A DNA stretch of 64,000 nucleotides from Neglectibacter timonensis. Lineage in GTDB: Bacteria > Bacillota > Clostridia > Oscillospirales > Acutalibacteraceae. Positions 23,216 through 32,220 of this stretch are shown in pieces; within the stretch, counting starts at the first letter, position 1, and every line of letters begins with the position of its first letter. A program made the translations under genes and the position numbers. Under the pieces are notes generated by a model. That model ran no database searches and had not been told where the DNA came from. It saw nothing but the letters and a program-made list of their open reading frames with translations. The stretch covers positions 124,001 through 188,000 of the forward strand of contig NZ_LT160640.1 of NCBI RefSeq assembly GCF_900048895.1, given 5' to 3'.

Positions 23216-24368
23216 GCATTCCTTCCTTTCCGCCTCCGCAAGCCACAGGTGGATCAATTGCCCGCCGTCGGCGCGGCTCTGCGAGGAGTATGCGGACAGG
23301 CCCAGCGAATACGCCCAGGAGGGTACCGACTGCCATGAGCTGTGTGCTTATAAGGTGGAAAAAGCCCTTGGCCGCAGGGTGAAGGACCCTACGGAGAACC
23401 TGACCTACTACTCCCAGGAGATGGAGGACTGCGCCGACGGCTACTGTGCCTTCGTGATGGAGGAAGTGGCAAAGGCCAGGGAACGCTGCGCCGACCCGCT
23501 GGTGCTTGTGGAGCAGCGGCTCGACTATTCCCGCTATGTGGGGATCGAGGGCAGCTTCGGCACCGGGGACTGCGTCATTGTTTCGGACGGGCTTCTCCAC
23601 ATCATCGACTACAAGCACGGGCTTGGCGTCCTGGTGTCTGCGGAGAAGAACAGCCAGCTTTCCTGCTATGCGCTGGGCGCCCTCGACCTGTTCGATGGCA
23701 TCTACGATATCGCGCAGGTCAGCCTTACCATCTACCAGCCCCGCCGGGAGAACGTCAGCACATACACCATGAGCCGGGAAGAACTTCTGGCCTGGGCTGA
23801 GACCGTGCTTGCCCCTGCCGCAAAGCTGGCATACGAGGGCAAGGGCGAGTTTAAAGCCGGGAATCACTGCCAGTTCTGCAAGGCAAAAGCTACCTGCCGC
23901 AAACGGGCGGAATATAACCTGGAACTGGCACGGTATGACTTCGAGATGCCCGCGCTCCTGGGAGATGATGAGGTCGCCGCTATTCTTACCAAAGCGGACG
24001 AGCTGGTCTCCTGGGCCGGGGACATCAAGGACTACGCCCTGCAGAAAGCCCTGTCCGGGACGAAGTTCACAGGATTCAAAGTGGTCGAGGGCCGCTCCAA
24101 CCGGAAGTACACCGATGAAGCCGCAGTCGCCAAAGCGGTCGAGGATGCCGGTTACGAGCCTTATGAGAAGAAACTGCTGGGCATCACGGCCATGAGCCAG
24201 GCCCTTGGCCGGAAGAAGTTTGAAGAGCTGCTCGGCGGCCTTGTCTACAAGCCGCCCGGCAAACCCGTACTTGTGCCGGAGAGCGATAAGCGCCCGGCCA
24301 TGAACACAGCCATTAACGATTTCAAAGAAAATGAGGAGGACAACAACTATGGCAAAGATCGTAAATAA
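23208..24368 (+). CDS. DUF2800 protein, PD-(D/E)XK (Cas4/RecB-like) nuclease
   Basis: In this 386-residue protein the start SASASHRWINCPPSARL, GTDCHELCAY, the GSFGTGDCVIVSDGLLHIIDYK block and a C-terminal CQFCKAKATCRKR cluster match DUF2800. The GD...DYK residues suggest a Cas4/RecB-like nuclease active site, and the Cys pairs an iron-sulfur or zinc site. It probably acts in phage recombination together with the DUF2815 protein that follows. Confidence 0.88.
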   Translation: MGKHSFLSASASHRWINCPPSARLCEEYADRPSEYAQEGTDCHELCAYKVEKALGRRVKDPTENLTYYSQEMEDCADGYCAFVMEEVAKARERCADPLVLVEQRLDYSRYVGIEGSFGTGDCVIVSDGLLHIIDYKHGLGVLVSAEKNSQLSCYALGALDLFDGIYDIAQVSLTIYQPRRENVSTYTMSREELLAWAETVLAPAAKLAYEGKGEFKAGNHCQFCKAKATCRKRAEYNLELARYDFEMPALLGDDEVAAILTKADELVSWAGDIKDYALQKALSGTKFTGFKVVEGRSNRKYTDEAAVAKAVEDAGYEPYEKKLLGITAMSQALGRKKFEELLGGLVYKPPGKPVLVPESDKRPAMNTAINDFKENEEDNNYGKDRK

Positions 24369-24912
24369 GACGAAGGTAATCACCGGCCCCAGAACCCGCT
24401 GGAGCTATGCGAATGTCTGGGACCCCAAGAGCATCAACGGCGGCACGCCCAAGTACAGCGTCAGCCTGATCATCCCGAAGTCCGACAAGAAAACCGTGGA
24501 AGCCATCAAGGCGGCGATCCAGGCGGCCTATGAGGAGGGCGAGTCCAAACTGAAGGGCAACGGCAAGACCGTCCCCGCGCTCTCAGTCATCAAGACCCCG
24601 CTGCGTGACGGCGATGCGGAGCGCCCCGATGATCCAGTCTATGCGGATGCGTACTTCATCAACGCCAATTCCGCCACCGCCCCCGGCATCGTGGATGCGG
24701 ACCTGAACCCCATCCTGGAGCGTTCCGAGGTGTACTCCGGCGTGTACGGCAGGGCCAGCATCAACCTGTATGCCTTTAACTCCAACGGAAACCGGGGCAT
24801 CGCCTGCGGGCTGAACAACCTGCAGAAGATCTCCGATGGGGAGCCGCTGGGCGGCAAGAGCCGTGCCGAGGATGATTTCTCCACCGAGGACGATGACGAT
24901 TATCTTTCCTGA
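24349..24912 (+). CDS. DUF2815 protein, probable single-strand DNA-binding protein
   Basis: In this 187-residue protein SYANVWDPKSINGGTPKYSV, SLIIPKSDKKTVEAIKAAI and an EVYSGVYGRASINLYAFN segment are typical of DUF2815, predicted to have an OB-like fold. The tail is very acidic (DDFSTEDDDDYLS), like the C-termini of SSB proteins. ATG at 24349 has GGAGG nine bases upstream and overlaps the DUF2800 end by 20 bases. Confidence 0.87.
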   Translation: MAKIVNKTKVITGPRTRWSYANVWDPKSINGGTPKYSVSLIIPKSDKKTVEAIKAAIQAAYEEGESKLKGNGKTVPALSVIKTPLRDGDAERPDDPVYADAYFINANSATAPGIVDADLNPILERSEVYSGVYGRASINLYAFNSNGNRGIACGLNNLQKISDGEPLGGKSRAEDDFSTEDDDDYLS

Positions 24913-24977
24913 GACAACACAGGGCGGCAGTCACCGCTGCCGCCCGCCCATTCAAAGAAAATGCGAGGTAAATGGAT

Positions 24978-25157
24978 ATGACAGAGTTTTATGAGTTCGC
25001 AAAACAGTTTGATGTGATCGTGATTTTCATTCTCCTGTACGGATTTGCCGTCGGCAGCATCGTGTACTGGATCACCGACTTCCTGCACTGGTGCTGGACA
25101 AAGTTCAAGAAGCACAGGGAGAAAAAACGCCAGGCGGCAAAACAGCCGGAGGAATAA
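24978..25157 (+). CDS. Small single-span membrane protein
   Basis: This protein of about 59 residues has one hydrophobic helix (VIVIFILLYGFAVGSIVYWI, about 13-32), followed by aromatic residues and a basic tail (KKHREKKRQAAKQ). I prefer the second ATG, nine bases after GAGG. It lies between the SSB-like and polymerase genes, so a membrane-anchoring role in replication is possible. It is not a recognisable holin. Confidence 0.55.
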   Translation: MTEFYEFAKQFDVIVIFILLYGFAVGSIVYWITDFLHWCWTKFKKHREKKRQAAKQPEE

Positions 25158-25219
25158 GCAATGCGCACCGGGCGGCAGGAACAGCACTCCTGCCGCCTGT
25201 TTTTATGGAGGTAAAACAC

Positions 25220-27208
25220 ATGGCAATCCACACCCTATCAATCGACTTGGAGACCTTTTCCGATGTCGATCTGAAAAAATGCGGCGTGTATAAATACGCC
25301 GAGTCCCATGATTTTGAAATCCTGCTCTTCGGCGTGTCCGTGGATGGCGGCGAGGTCACCGTATATGATCTGGCGTCCGGCGACATCGTACCGGAGGAGA
25401 TTATCAAAGCCCTCTCGGACGATTCCGTCATCAAGTGGGCGTACAATGCGTCCTTCGAGCGTATTTGCCTTTCTGTCTGGCTGCGCCGAAACTATCCGCA
25501 GTATTTTTCTTCCTACAGCATAGAGGACGATACCGTCCGGAATTACCTTGACCCGTCCTCCTGGCGCTGCTCCCTGGTATGGGGCGCGTACATGGGGCTG
25601 CCCCTCTCTCTGGAGGGGATCGGCAAAGTCCTGAAGCTGGAAAACCAGAAGATGGCAGAAGGCAAGGCGCTCATCCGCTATTTCTGCGTCCCCTGCAAGC
25701 CTACCAAGGCCAACGGCGGCAGGATGCGTAATCTTCCGGAGCATGACCCGGTGAAGTGGTCAACCTTCATCGCGTATAACAAGCGGGATGTGGAAACCGA
25801 GATGGCGATCCAGCAGAAGCTGTCGAAGTTCCCCGTGCCGGATTTCCTATGGGAGGAATATCATCTCGACCAGGAGATCAACGACCGGGGCATACAGCTT
25901 GACATGGTGCTGGTGGAACAGGCCATCGACATTGATGAGCGTTCCAGGGAAGAACTCTCCGCAAAGATGCGGCAGCTCACCGCCCTGGAAAACCCGAACT
26001 CCGTCCAGCAGATGAAGGAATGGCTCACAAAGCACGGCCTTGAGGTGGACTCCCTGGACAAGAAAGCCGTGAAGGAACTATTGAAAACTGCGCCGCCGGA
26101 GCTTGCCGAGGTGCTGGAACTGCGCCGGCAGCTTGCCAAGTCCTCTGTAAAGAAGTACCAGGCGATGCAGAACGCCGTATGTGCGGACGGCAGGGCGAGA
26201 GGGATGTTCCAGTTTTATGGCGCGAACCGCAGTGGCCGCTGGGCGGGCCGGCTGATCCAATTGCAGAACCTACCGCAGAACCACATGGCGCATCTGGAAG
26301 ATGCGAGAAGCCTTGTCCGTTCCGGGGATTACGCCTTGCTCTCTGCACTGTATGACTCCGTGCCGGAAGTCCTGTCGGAACTCATCCGCACAGCGTTTGT
26401 GCCGAGGGACGGGTACAAATTCATCGTTTCTGACTTTTCCGCCATCGAAGCCAGAGTGCTTTCCTTTCTGGCCGGCGAGTCCTGGCGGCTGAAGGTCTTT
26501 GCGGAGAACGGCGACATCTACTGTGCCAGCGCCTCCGCCATGTTCCATGTCCCGGTGGAAAAGCACGGACAGAACGCACATCTGAGACAGAAAGGTAAAA
26601 TCGCCGAACTCGCCCTCGGATATGGCGGATCGGTGGGCGCGCTCAAGTCGATGGGCGCGCTGGAAATGGGGCTTTCCGAGGAGGAACTCCAGCCCCTTGT
26701 GGATGCGTGGCGCACCTCCAATCCGAACATCGTGCAGCTTTGGTGGGATGTGGACAATGCGGTAAAAACCACCGTCCGCCAGCGGCTTGACACAGAGACG
26801 CACGGCATCCGGTTCCGTTACCGCAGCGGGATGCTGTTCATCATTCTGCCTTCCGGCCGCCAGCTCTGCTATGTGAAGCCGAAGATGGGGACAAATAAAT
26901 TCGGCGGCGATTCCGTCACCTATGAGGGCATCGGCAGCACAAAGAAGTGGGAGCGCATCGAATCTTACGGCCCGAAATTCACGGAAAACGTCGTCCAGGC
27001 CATCTCCAGGGATATTCTCATGCATGCTATACGGACGCTGTCTCACTGCTTTATCGTCGGCCATGTCCACGATGAGCTGATCATTGAGTGTGGCATGGAT
27101 GTCTCCCTAAACGCTGTCTGTAAACAGATGGGAAGGACGCCGCTGTGGATAGAGGGGCTAAATCTCCGGGCGGACGGCTATGAAACCATGTTTTACAAGA
27201 AGGACTGA
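25220..27208 (+). CDS. Phage DNA polymerase, family A
   Basis: In this 662-residue protein the N-terminus has a 3'-5' exonuclease motif, IDLETFSDVDL (about 8-18). The polymerase domain has motif A SDFSAIEARVLSFLAGE (about 404-420), motif B with KIAELALGYGGS (about 458-469) and motif C HVHDELIIE (about 613-621). It is the replicative polymerase of the prophage. ATG is eight bases from GGAGG. It is convergent with a sigma-like gene and followed by a bidirectional hairpin. Confidence 0.95.
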   Translation: MAIHTLSIDLETFSDVDLKKCGVYKYAESHDFEILLFGVSVDGGEVTVYDLASGDIVPEEIIKALSDDSVIKWAYNASFERICLSVWLRRNYPQYFSSYSIEDDTVRNYLDPSSWRCSLVWGAYMGLPLSLEGIGKVLKLENQKMAEGKALIRYFCVPCKPTKANGGRMRNLPEHDPVKWSTFIAYNKRDVETEMAIQQKLSKFPVPDFLWEEYHLDQEINDRGIQLDMVLVEQAIDIDERSREELSAKMRQLTALENPNSVQQMKEWLTKHGLEVDSLDKKAVKELLKTAPPELAEVLELRRQLAKSSVKKYQAMQNAVCADGRARGMFQFYGANRSGRWAGRLIQLQNLPQNHMAHLEDARSLVRSGDYALLSALYDSVPEVLSELIRTAFVPRDGYKFIVSDFSAIEARVLSFLAGESWRLKVFAENGDIYCASASAMFHVPVEKHGQNAHLRQKGKIAELALGYGGSVGALKSMGALEMGLSEEELQPLVDAWRTSNPNIVQLWWDVDNAVKTTVRQRLDTETHGIRFRYRSGMLFIILPSGRQLCYVKPKMGTNKFGGDSVTYEGIGSTKKWERIESYGPKFTENVVQAISRDILMHAIRTLSHCFIVGHVHDELIIECGMDVSLNAVCKQMGRTPLWIEGLNLRADGYETMFYKKD

Positions 27209-27213
27209 AAAAG

Positions 27214-27251
27214 GCGGTGCCTATCGTAATGATAAGCACCGCTCACTTTTT
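27214..27251. terminator. Bidirectional terminator between polymerase and sigma-like genes
   Basis: GCGGTGC (27214-27220) and GCACCGC (27236-27242), with an inner TATC/GATA pairing, form a strong hairpin right after the polymerase stop and before the stop of the convergent gene. Plus-strand transcription meets TTTTT afterwards. Confidence 0.75.
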
Positions 27252-27855
27252 AACGGTTGAAAATGTCTTTCACCAGCGGCTGCACCAGGCTGCGGATTTT
27301 TTTAATGTCATCCGACACCGTCCGTTGCTTGATGCCCAGCTCGTCCGCCATTTCCTGCTGGGTGGCTCCGTCATAGAGCAGACGGAAGATCCTGCCATAC
27401 TTCGGCTTGATTTCTGTCAGCATGGAAATAAGGTCTTCCAAGATGGTCTCATAAATCACATCATCATCAAACGCCCCTTCTGCGGTCGGCTCTGTTCCCT
27501 CATCCATCAGTACGGAGAGCGAAGCTGGCTTATTCCGCTCACGGCTGGCCTCTGAGAAGTGCTTGCACTCCTCACAGCGGTTACTTTCCGGGCAGCGGAT
27601 CAGCTTGCCGTTTTTGCCCTTTACCATACAGCGGCCATCCCGGTCTTCCCGTTTGATTTCCGCCCAGATCGGCGTCATATACGCCCGATACTCCTTCTCG
27701 GTTGCGTCCACCATCACTACACGATACTTGCGGTTACCGATGCGCCGCCAGGTGACTTCCTCCGGTTTGAAGCCAAAATCGCGGATGACCTCGTCCGTTA
27801 CTGCCATAGGGATCTGATACTGCCTGTCCTGCTTTTTACTCTGATTTACTGTCAT
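27250..27855 (-). CDS. Sigma-70-like RNA polymerase sigma factor with Cys motif
   Basis: In this 201-residue protein the C-terminus is a sigma region 4 HTH (IFRLLYDGATQQEMADELGIKQRTVSDDIKKIRSL). The N-terminal half is basic and has a Cys group (CMVKGKNGKLIRCPESNRC and ECKHF). Similar proteins are encoded on gut Firmicutes mobile elements. I chose the ATG at 27855 after AAAGGA; the GTG five codons earlier overlaps that site. It may drive late or transfer genes of this or a nested element. Confidence 0.78.
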   Translation of the reverse strand: MTVNQSKKQDRQYQIPMAVTDEVIRDFGFKPEEVTWRRIGNRKYRVVMVDATEKEYRAYMTPIWAEIKREDRDGRCMVKGKNGKLIRCPESNRCEECKHFSEASRERNKPASLSVLMDEGTEPTAEGAFDDDVIYETILEDLISMLTEIKPKYGRIFRLLYDGATQQEMADELGIKQRTVSDDIKKIRSLVQPLVKDIFNR

Positions 27856-27870
27856 TTCGTGTCCTTTCAC

Positions 27871-28322
27871 CGCTCATCGAGCGGTAGACACGAAGAAAGC
27901 CGGTGCATCTGATGACACACCGACTCCGGCAGCCTTGTGAGGGCATGGCGAGAAAACGGTGGACATCGGATTTTCCGAACCGGCTCACTAACGCCAGTTT
28001 CAGACTTCCGTATGTATCCACCGCTCTGCTTAACGCGCGTACTTCACAAAGCGGATTTGATTTATTTCAAAGGTGTTCCCTTTGATAATTCCATTTTAGC
28101 CGCTTCGTGCAGGACACGGAATTGTAAGCACATTTCCATGTTCGGCTCCTAAAACCCCTGAAAAAAGGCAAAAAATTAGAGCCATACATGACCGTTAAGG
28201 TCACATATGGCTCTGTCAGGCGCTTTTCATATTAATTTGAGCATGGTAATCGGATTTCCATATTATCGTATTTTCGCATCAAATTTTTTCAAATCCATAG
28301 GCTGATTCTCAAAAAGGCATGA
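27871..28322. other. Intergenic region with imperfect inverted repeat
   Basis: About 450 bases with no supported gene. AGAGCCAT (28178-28185) and ATGGCTCT (28207-28214) flank TGACC/GGTCA inner arms with a 3-base mismatch, forming an imperfect 37-base palindrome that could be a regulator site or hairpin. The region is a transition from GC-rich prophage to AT-rich cargo. Confidence 0.45.
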
Positions 28323-28808
28323 TCATCGTTTGCCTTTTTCAACCCAGCTATATTTTTCGTTTTTATATTGGCAGATAAACTCGTCTCTATCATTAAAATG
28401 ATGCCCCATTAAATTCGGACGAATATAATCGCGGGCAGCAAGAATCAAGTCTTCATCAGCATTGTTATCTACCATCGCCATCATAGCGAGGGCATATCCA
28501 ACATAAAGTCCGTCCAGATACCCCGTCTGATGGAGGTTGTCAATTAGCAATTTGTCAGGCAGACCGCTATATCCCTTGGGGATAAGCCCTTCTTCAAAAA
28601 GTTGCTCTGACCATAATGTCTCTACTTTCTGTTCCAATTCTGGATTATTGCGTAACCGCTTGATAGTATCCGGGAGGTCTTTCATCTGACTCTCCAGATA
28701 ATCAAAAAACATATTGACTGACATCTTAACCAGTTCTTTTATCCTGTTGTTAGCCTCAGCTTTTGCTTCATCCACAACGCCATCACCAAGACGTACATTT
28801 TCACTCAT
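28323..28808 (-). CDS. Hypothetical protein of the restriction/IrrE operon
   Basis: The 161-residue, mostly helical, acidic protein starts MSENVRLGDGVVDEAKAEAN and has VNMFFDYLESQMKDLPDTIK and LDGLYVGYALAMMAMVDN. No family is recognised. It is the last gene of a minus-strand operon behind the IrrE-type protein (gap of 31 bases, GGAGG seven bases from ATG). Its conservation with the upstream genes would show whether it is part of the defence system. Confidence 0.7.
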   Translation of the reverse strand: MSENVRLGDGVVDEAKAEANNRIKELVKMSVNMFFDYLESQMKDLPDTIKRLRNNPELEQKVETLWSEQLFEEGLIPKGYSGLPDKLLIDNLHQTGYLDGLYVGYALAMMAMVDNNADEDLILAARDYIRPNLMGHHFNDRDEFICQYKNEKYSWVEKGKR

Positions 28809-28839
28809 AGGGTTTCCTCCTCATGTTATAATCCCGTAT

Positions 28840-30705
28840 TTATAGCGGACTGGCTCCCTGTTCCTGCAGGAACGCCTGTATTTCCGGTATTTCTTTTGGA
28901 TACATATTCTTCAGTACAAACCGATACCAATTGTGGTCATCGTTGTTTAAGAGCAGCTTATGCCCGGAGCGTTGAATCAAGTAGTCGCTCATTTCCCAGG
29001 GCAGATGGGCAGCAAGACACATCAGCACCACATTGTTGAGCGTTCCGATAGTATCGCCATTGATGATATGCCCGATGGTCTTTTCCGTGATCGTGGTGCG
29101 GCGGGCAAGTTCTGCCTGTGAAATGCCCCTCCACTTCAGCAGTTCTTTCCATGCTTTCGTGTAGTTGTTGGAAAGACCGTCCAGTACCCTGGCCTCCTCC
29201 ATAACCGTATCACGGATCAATTTCTTCCTGCTTTCCGCATCAAGCTCACCATTTTCTCCCTTATACACAATATCGAAGTCAATAGGGGAGCTTTTATCAC
29301 GGTTCAGGAAGCATTCCCTGTGGTAGCGTTCCTCGACCCGGCCACGGATGGAAAGATCAAATGCCAGACAGCATTCATCCACATGATACCGGGCATAGTC
29401 GGTCATCAAAGTCTCGCCTGCTTCATTCTGATACACATACCTTGGATGGTTCAGAACAAAGTGCGAATCGATATAAACATAATGGTCGGCGTCTTTCAGC
29501 TTGGGATTGATAATGCTCTGGATTGCTGCGTCCTGCGCCGGGATAGAATAGGTCTGGTTATGCTTGATCGAGCCTTTCTTATAGGCGTGGGGTTTTACAT
29601 AATGCCCGTCTATGTAAATGAACGCTCCCGCCGCTTCCTCGTACCCGGCATCGATCATCCGCAGCTTTGCCGCTGTCCGGGAAACCATGAAAAAGGTCGC
29701 AAGTTCTTCAATGACGAAAGGCATCAACTCGCACAGTTCAAAAACACCCAGCTCGTCACGGTATTTCCGGATTGTAGCGGAAGCCTGCCGCTTAAACATA
29801 GCGAGAGGCATCTGGATGCGGGGAGCAAGGGCATTCGCCTGCCATTCCATCCACTTAGTGTCATCGTTGCTCGGTCCTTCTATGCCACCGACAACCTTAC
29901 ACTTTATTTGGCTTGCTTCCTCGTTGAATAACTGCTCCAATGCAAACGCTTTTTTATGAAGTTCCCAGTGGACACACTCATGAACGATGGTATTATTATA
30001 TGCTCCGAGATTTCTCTGGAAAGCCACGGACGGGTCAACAACAATAGTTCCTGGGAAGACATGTTTTTCAATTTCTTCTGCCTTATCGTCATCATACAGT
30101 TTAGCGTCCGTTTCCCGAAAATAAATCTGTCCGAAAACGCTCAGATCCTCTGAGATACGGTGTGGGATTACTGTCAAATCCATCCGCTTTGCCAATTCGG
30201 TGGGGTTAACCCACATTGGCTGCAGAAGCGCCTCTTTGTAGTATTTCCGCAGGAACGCTTCGGCTTCTTTTTCCAGATTGTCTTTATAGATGATTGGCAC
30301 GAGCGCATTGGACAGCGGGCGTTTCTGACGGTTACGGCTGTCATATACAAGAACATCATAAATATCCAGATCACTCAGTCCGCAGTCCAGATCCCCACGG
30401 CAACGGAGCATGAACCATTGATGCGTTGCTTCGGTCTCGTCATTATAGTACTGGTCTTCATCGTGGACAATCAGCGTGGTATCCATTACCACATCAAATT
30501 CTATGGCTGAGCCGGGGAGGTCAGATACATCGACAAACTGCAAATCTGTATCGTAAAGCTCAATTTCGCCGACATTCCGGACTCTGTTAAGGCGCAAATC
30601 AAGAACAGAAGGGTCAACAGAAGTCAGAAAATCCTCAATTGCCCTCCACATCTGATTGTCAAGGTTATTCTTAACATACTCCTTGAATGATCGGCTTTGT
30701 CTCAC
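28840..30705 (-). CDS. ImmA/IrrE metallopeptidase with C-terminal HTH
   Basis: In this 621-residue protein the centre contains the zinc protease motif HECVH (242-246) with a downstream glutamate in WMEWQANALAPR (about 285-296), typical of ImmA/IrrE peptidases. The C-terminal part holds an XRE-like HTH (WRGISQAELARRTTITEKTI). The N-terminal about 150 residues are unrelated to known domains that I recognise. IrrE-type proteases cleave repressors in response to stress, so this protein could regulate the methyltransferase/nuclease genes or act as an effector. The start is GTG, eight bases after GGAGG. ImmA itself is only about 130 residues. Confidence 0.8.
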   Translation of the reverse strand: MRQSRSFKEYVKNNLDNQMWRAIEDFLTSVDPSVLDLRLNRVRNVGEIELYDTDLQFVDVSDLPGSAIEFDVVMDTTLIVHDEDQYYNDETEATHQWFMLRCRGDLDCGLSDLDIYDVLVYDSRNRQKRPLSNALVPIIYKDNLEKEAEAFLRKYYKEALLQPMWVNPTELAKRMDLTVIPHRISEDLSVFGQIYFRETDAKLYDDDKAEEIEKHVFPGTIVVDPSVAFQRNLGAYNNTIVHECVHWELHKKAFALEQLFNEEASQIKCKVVGGIEGPSNDDTKWMEWQANALAPRIQMPLAMFKRQASATIRKYRDELGVFELCELMPFVIEELATFFMVSRTAAKLRMIDAGYEEAAGAFIYIDGHYVKPHAYKKGSIKHNQTYSIPAQDAAIQSIINPKLKDADHYVYIDSHFVLNHPRYVYQNEAGETLMTDYARYHVDECCLAFDLSIRGRVEERYHRECFLNRDKSSPIDFDIVYKGENGELDAESRKKLIRDTVMEEARVLDGLSNNYTKAWKELLKWRGISQAELARRTTITEKTIGHIINGDTIGTLNNVVLMCLAAHLPWEMSDYLIQRSGHKLLLNNDDHNWYRFVLKNMYPKEIPEIQAFLQEQGASPL

Positions 30706-30717
30706 ATGAACACCCTC

Positions 30718-32220
30718 CTACAATGCATTAAAAAACATCATGCTGTTTTGCACTTGTGGCCAGTTTATTTCCAATCCGACACCGACCCGATATGCTGCCG
30801 AGCGACCATTTTCTTTAACAAACCCCATCTTTTTCAAAAATGACAATTCTGCCTGAAATGGCTTTCTCGTGCCACCAGCACGGATAGTGCTTTTCTTTGC
30901 CAAGTGTAGTGTGTTCGTAAACTCGTCATCCAACCACGACAAATAGGCCCCGGAATCAAACTTGTAATTTCCGCGGCTATCCTTCGTTGCGAATGCGAAT
31001 AAATCCGATTCGAATTTCTCCTCAGATAGTTTGTAGAAATAGTGAAGCATCGCACCATACTGCCCGTTCTGTAATACTGCCGCCCTCAAAATTTCCATAG
31101 GAACGCCTGCATAAGCGCTTGCAACTCTTTCACAGGCATCAACATACTTATAGCCCAAATCTGTTAAGGTCCCACCTGGAGCAAGAAAACCTATATGATA
31201 CAGTCCAGAATCAATAACTTCCCGGTAGCTATGAGAATCTTTTCTGACCTTTGCGGCATATTCCTCCCAAATAGCATCCTCGTCAGCAGGATTTGCATTC
31301 AGTTTGTTCACCAGCTTAGACTTTATCGAATCACTCCGGCCAGAAAAGAGTCCCTGATAATGTCCATCGTCATCCAGGCGAATTCTTGTAGGCATATCAT
31401 TTACCGTGAACGGACTGGTGCCCCGATAGATTGGCATAAGATCGTTCCAAAAATAATAATGAAACCAGACATACCTCCACGCCATATCGGAGACAGTATC
31501 CCCAGGGGTATTCGACAAATATTTATAAACATCCACAGAAGGATCAATTCTCTTCACTGCTTCGGAAAGTTTGATGGGGATACTGACCCCACTCAAATCC
31601 TCGCCCATTGCAGTAACGATTTTTACTGCCTGACAGAATCTGAAAAAGGCATCTGGGTGGCTCATTCCCTCACGCATATGAGCCCATAAGGTTGATACAC
31701 TTCCTGTAGTAGAAGCGATCGTAGTAGAGCCGATACTCCGACAACTTGGTAGGGATATATCTCTAACGCAGTTCAATTTTCCTTGGAAGGGGCGAACGGC
31801 GGAGAGATTTGGCGCTGCATATGTATATATGCTGATCGGAATATCCGGTGCGGTCGCGTCGATAACTCTCTTAATGTGCGCGCCTGGTGTACTGTGGGAT
31901 GAATACTTATCTGGAATCACCATAACGGATGCATCGTATCCTTTTTCCAGATAAGCAAAAGACTGTCCCAATGCGGTGAGTATGCCGTGAACGCCCTCGT
32001 TAGGCCGTTTATACTCAAATGCTATTTTTATATCGCTGTGAGTGGTATTCTCAGCAAGAATGACACCATCAGCAAGCGGCCACTGATGTCCGCCTTCGCG
32101 CATCGCATAAACCGACCACAGCCCACTTGTACCCATCGTCCCAAAGAATGCGTCCTGGTTAAGCATAATCATATCCGCTACTTCAGATGAAGCATATGCG
32201 GCTTCTGTATCATGGCTCAT
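30718..32220 (-). CDS. Probable PD-(D/E)XK restriction endonuclease
   Basis: This 500-residue protein is of unknown family. Near the N-terminus LADGVILAENT (Asp51) followed by IKIAFEYKRPNEG (Glu69, Lys71) has the D...E-x-K spacing of PD-(D/E)XK nucleases. The rest is helical, with YVWFHYYFWNDLMPIYRG and a C-terminal winged-helix-like KKMGFVKENGRSAAYRV. It starts at an ATGA overlap with the second cytosine methyltransferase. This order, two C5 methyltransferases then this gene, suggests it is the restriction enzyme of the locus. The nuclease call is inference from context and a short motif. Confidence 0.62.
   Translation of the reverse strand: MSHDTEAAYASSEVADMIMLNQDAFFGTMGTSGLWSVYAMREGGHQWPLADGVILAENTTHSDIKIAFEYKRPNEGVHGILTALGQSFAYLEKGYDASVMVIPDKYSSHSTPGAHIKRVIDATAPDIPISIYTYAAPNLSAVRPFQGKLNCVRDISLPSCRSIGSTTIASTTGSVSTLWAHMREGMSHPDAFFRFCQAVKIVTAMGEDLSGVSIPIKLSEAVKRIDPSVDVYKYLSNTPGDTVSDMAWRYVWFHYYFWNDLMPIYRGTSPFTVNDMPTRIRLDDDGHYQGLFSGRSDSIKSKLVNKLNANPADEDAIWEEYAAKVRKDSHSYREVIDSGLYHIGFLAPGGTLTDLGYKYVDACERVASAYAGVPMEILRAAVLQNGQYGAMLHYFYKLSEEKFESDLFAFATKDSRGNYKFDSGAYLSWLDDEFTNTLHLAKKSTIRAGGTRKPFQAELSFLKKMGFVKENGRSAAYRVGVGLEINWPQVQNSMMFFNAL

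Noticed and set aside
24978-25157. A holin
   Set aside because: It has only one membrane helix, lies in the replication operon and no endolysin gene is nearby.
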